Assembly (NCBI GenBank): GCA_009773375.1 | Contig: WRPH01000006.1 | Coordinates: 62,001-126,000, forward strand | Reading direction: 5' to 3' | DNA: 64,000 nucleotides | DNA from: Paracoccaceae bacterium | GTDB taxonomy: Bacteria; Pseudomonadota; Alphaproteobacteria; Rhodobacterales; Rhodobacteraceae | Part shown: positions 63,200 to 64,000 of the stretch, in pieces | Layout: every line of letters begins with the position of its first letter | Numbering within the stretch: the stretch's first letter is position 1 | Notes under the pieces: model-generated | The model's database searches: none | What the model was told of the DNA's origin: nothing | What the model saw: only the letters and a program-made list of their open reading frames with translations | Translations under genes and position numbers: made by a program

Positions 63200-64000
63200 T
63201 CAGTTATCCTGAAACAGGCCGACTTCGCGTCGGTAGGCCAAGCCAAACACCCAGCCGCCAGCCTTGTTCAGGTAATGCGCCCGCGCACAGCTGCCATAAT
63301 CGGCAGACAGCACCAGTTCCTGATCGGGCAAGAATTCCCACGCCAGTTCTGATGCCAGATAACGCCCCGGTTTGGCCTCTGGCACGTCAGATACCAACTG
63401 CCCCACGCCGATTTCCGCGCTGAGTTGATCCGGGATCAGCTGTTTGGCAAGGCTTGCCGAAACGTCGCGTTCGCCATAGCGCGCGCCGACCTTGTCGATC
63501 CGGGCAGCGCGGGCGGCCAGATTGACGGTGATGTCGTCGGTTACGGTGTAGGCGTAAAGCGCCTCGATGCGGTCGGCGGATGCGTCGGCACCGGCACCGG
63601 TCAGATCGGTCAGGTTTTCGCGGCTGTAGCGCAGCGCCCAAGAGGTTTCGGCGCGGAAACGGTCGATACCGAAGCTCAGGCTGTCAAAGCGGAAATCTTC
63701 CGGTTCGGGCGCACCATCGGGGGTTTCGATGCGGCGCAGGTCTTCGCGGTGCAGGGTCAGGTTCAGGCTGGTGCCGTTCCAGAAACCACCTGTGAAATCC
63801 TGTGGCGTGTAATACAGATCCAGCGTCGCCTCGCGGAAGCGGTCGGTGGGCAGATCGGGATCGGCGGCCAAATCGTTCAGCGCGCGGGCGGCGGTCAGGC
63901 TGGCCTGAAACTGCGGCGCATACCAGACGGCCTCCACCTCGGAGCGGGTTTCATCCGGGATCAGATCGGGGTTGAGCGCGCTGAAATATCCGGCATCGAC
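63200..64000 (-). CDS. Beta-barrel-like protein, 5' partial
   Basis: Open to the window edge, so the N-terminus is missing; at least 266 residues. The visible part alternates strands (FNGTSLNLTLHRE-like repeats, WALRYSRENL, VNLAARAARIDK, VLSADYGS) and ends in a terminal strand YRREVGLFQDN, as expected of an outer-membrane or surface-exposed beta protein. I do not recognise the family. As first gene before sigma, anti-sigma and subtilase, it may be the envelope component sensed or processed by that module. Confidence 0.6.
   Translation of the reverse strand, partial: VDAGYFSALNPDLIPDETRSEVEAVWYAPQFQASLTAARALNDLAADPDLPTDRFREATLDLYYTPQDFTGGFWNGTSLNLTLHREDLRRIETPDGAPEPEDFRFDSLSFGIDRFRAETSWALRYSRENLTDLTGAGADASADRIEALYAYTVTDDITVNLAARAARIDKVGARYGERDVSASLAKQLIPDQLSAEIGVGQLVSDVPEAKPGRYLASELAWEFLPDQELVLSADYGSCARAHYLNKAGGWVFGLAYRREVGLFQDN

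Noticed and set aside
1-64000. CRISPR arrays, prophage, plasmid or chromosome origin features
   Set aside because: No array of regularly spaced repeats, no phage structural or integrase genes, and no DnaA-box cluster were seen.

Overview
The window looks like a chromosomal segment of an alphaproteobacterium in the Rhodobacterales (Rhodobacter/Gemmobacter/Tabrizicola-like). The DNA is GC-rich. The petABC cytochrome bc1 genes read almost like Rhodobacter FbcFBC, serB is divergent from serC-serA, and there is a thiBPQ operon with a THI box, a DUF2585 membrane protein, and intergenic hairpin repeats of a style I associate with this order. No taxonomic search was possible, so the assignment rests on these similarities.

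Layout. 1-4295: end of an alpha-2-macroglobulin gene overlapped by pbpC (periplasmic protease trap plus penicillin-binding protein 1C). 4304-10321: thiolase, MarR regulator divergent from an MFS transporter, fumarylacetoacetase, DUF2585 protein, metallophosphoesterase. 10412-15033: serA-serC behind a candidate serC leader RNA, divergent serB, and a TSUP permease. 15160-20111: zapE, a KpsS-like gene, an overlapping lipocalin/LysR pair and an orphan two-TM protein.

20112-48000 is a large exopolysaccharide (EPS) locus: gmd, a WecA/MraY-like initiating transferase, a tightly overlapping 12-gene minus-strand operon (23093-36021) with glycosyltransferases, acetyltransferases, Wzx, Wzy and a sulfotransferase, and a divergent plus-strand operon with wza, wzb and wzc. 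That plus-strand operon runs into an exosortase E/CAAX-protease fusion (XrtE), a SurA/EpsD-like membrane protein and a small secreted protein ending in a VPEMD-TM-RR tail. This is the VPEID-CTERM sorting system with its likely substrate next to it. The locus edges are scarred. At one end gmd is followed by only the first codons of an fcl-like gene fused to the tail of an ABC-2 permease. At the other end IS110 and IS5 remnants and an RTX-like fragment follow the sorting substrate. A sugar-phosphate transferase and an NAD-dependent epimerase close the locus.

48109-53708: dinB, an N-formylglutamate amidohydrolase, tRNA-Val(GAC), rpmJ, paiB, a decayed WG-repeat/caspase-like pseudogene carrying a perfect 20-bp tandem duplication, and a glutathione S-transferase. 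53944-60085: petABC, then thiQ-thiP-thiB behind a TPP riboswitch on the minus strand. 60086-64000: a terminator-bearing intergenic region, then a minus-strand operon of a beta-barrel-like protein, ECF sigma factor, anti-sigma factor and a subtilase split by a frameshift inside its glycine-rich repeat.

All functions come from reading motifs in the sequence and general family knowledge. No database search was run.
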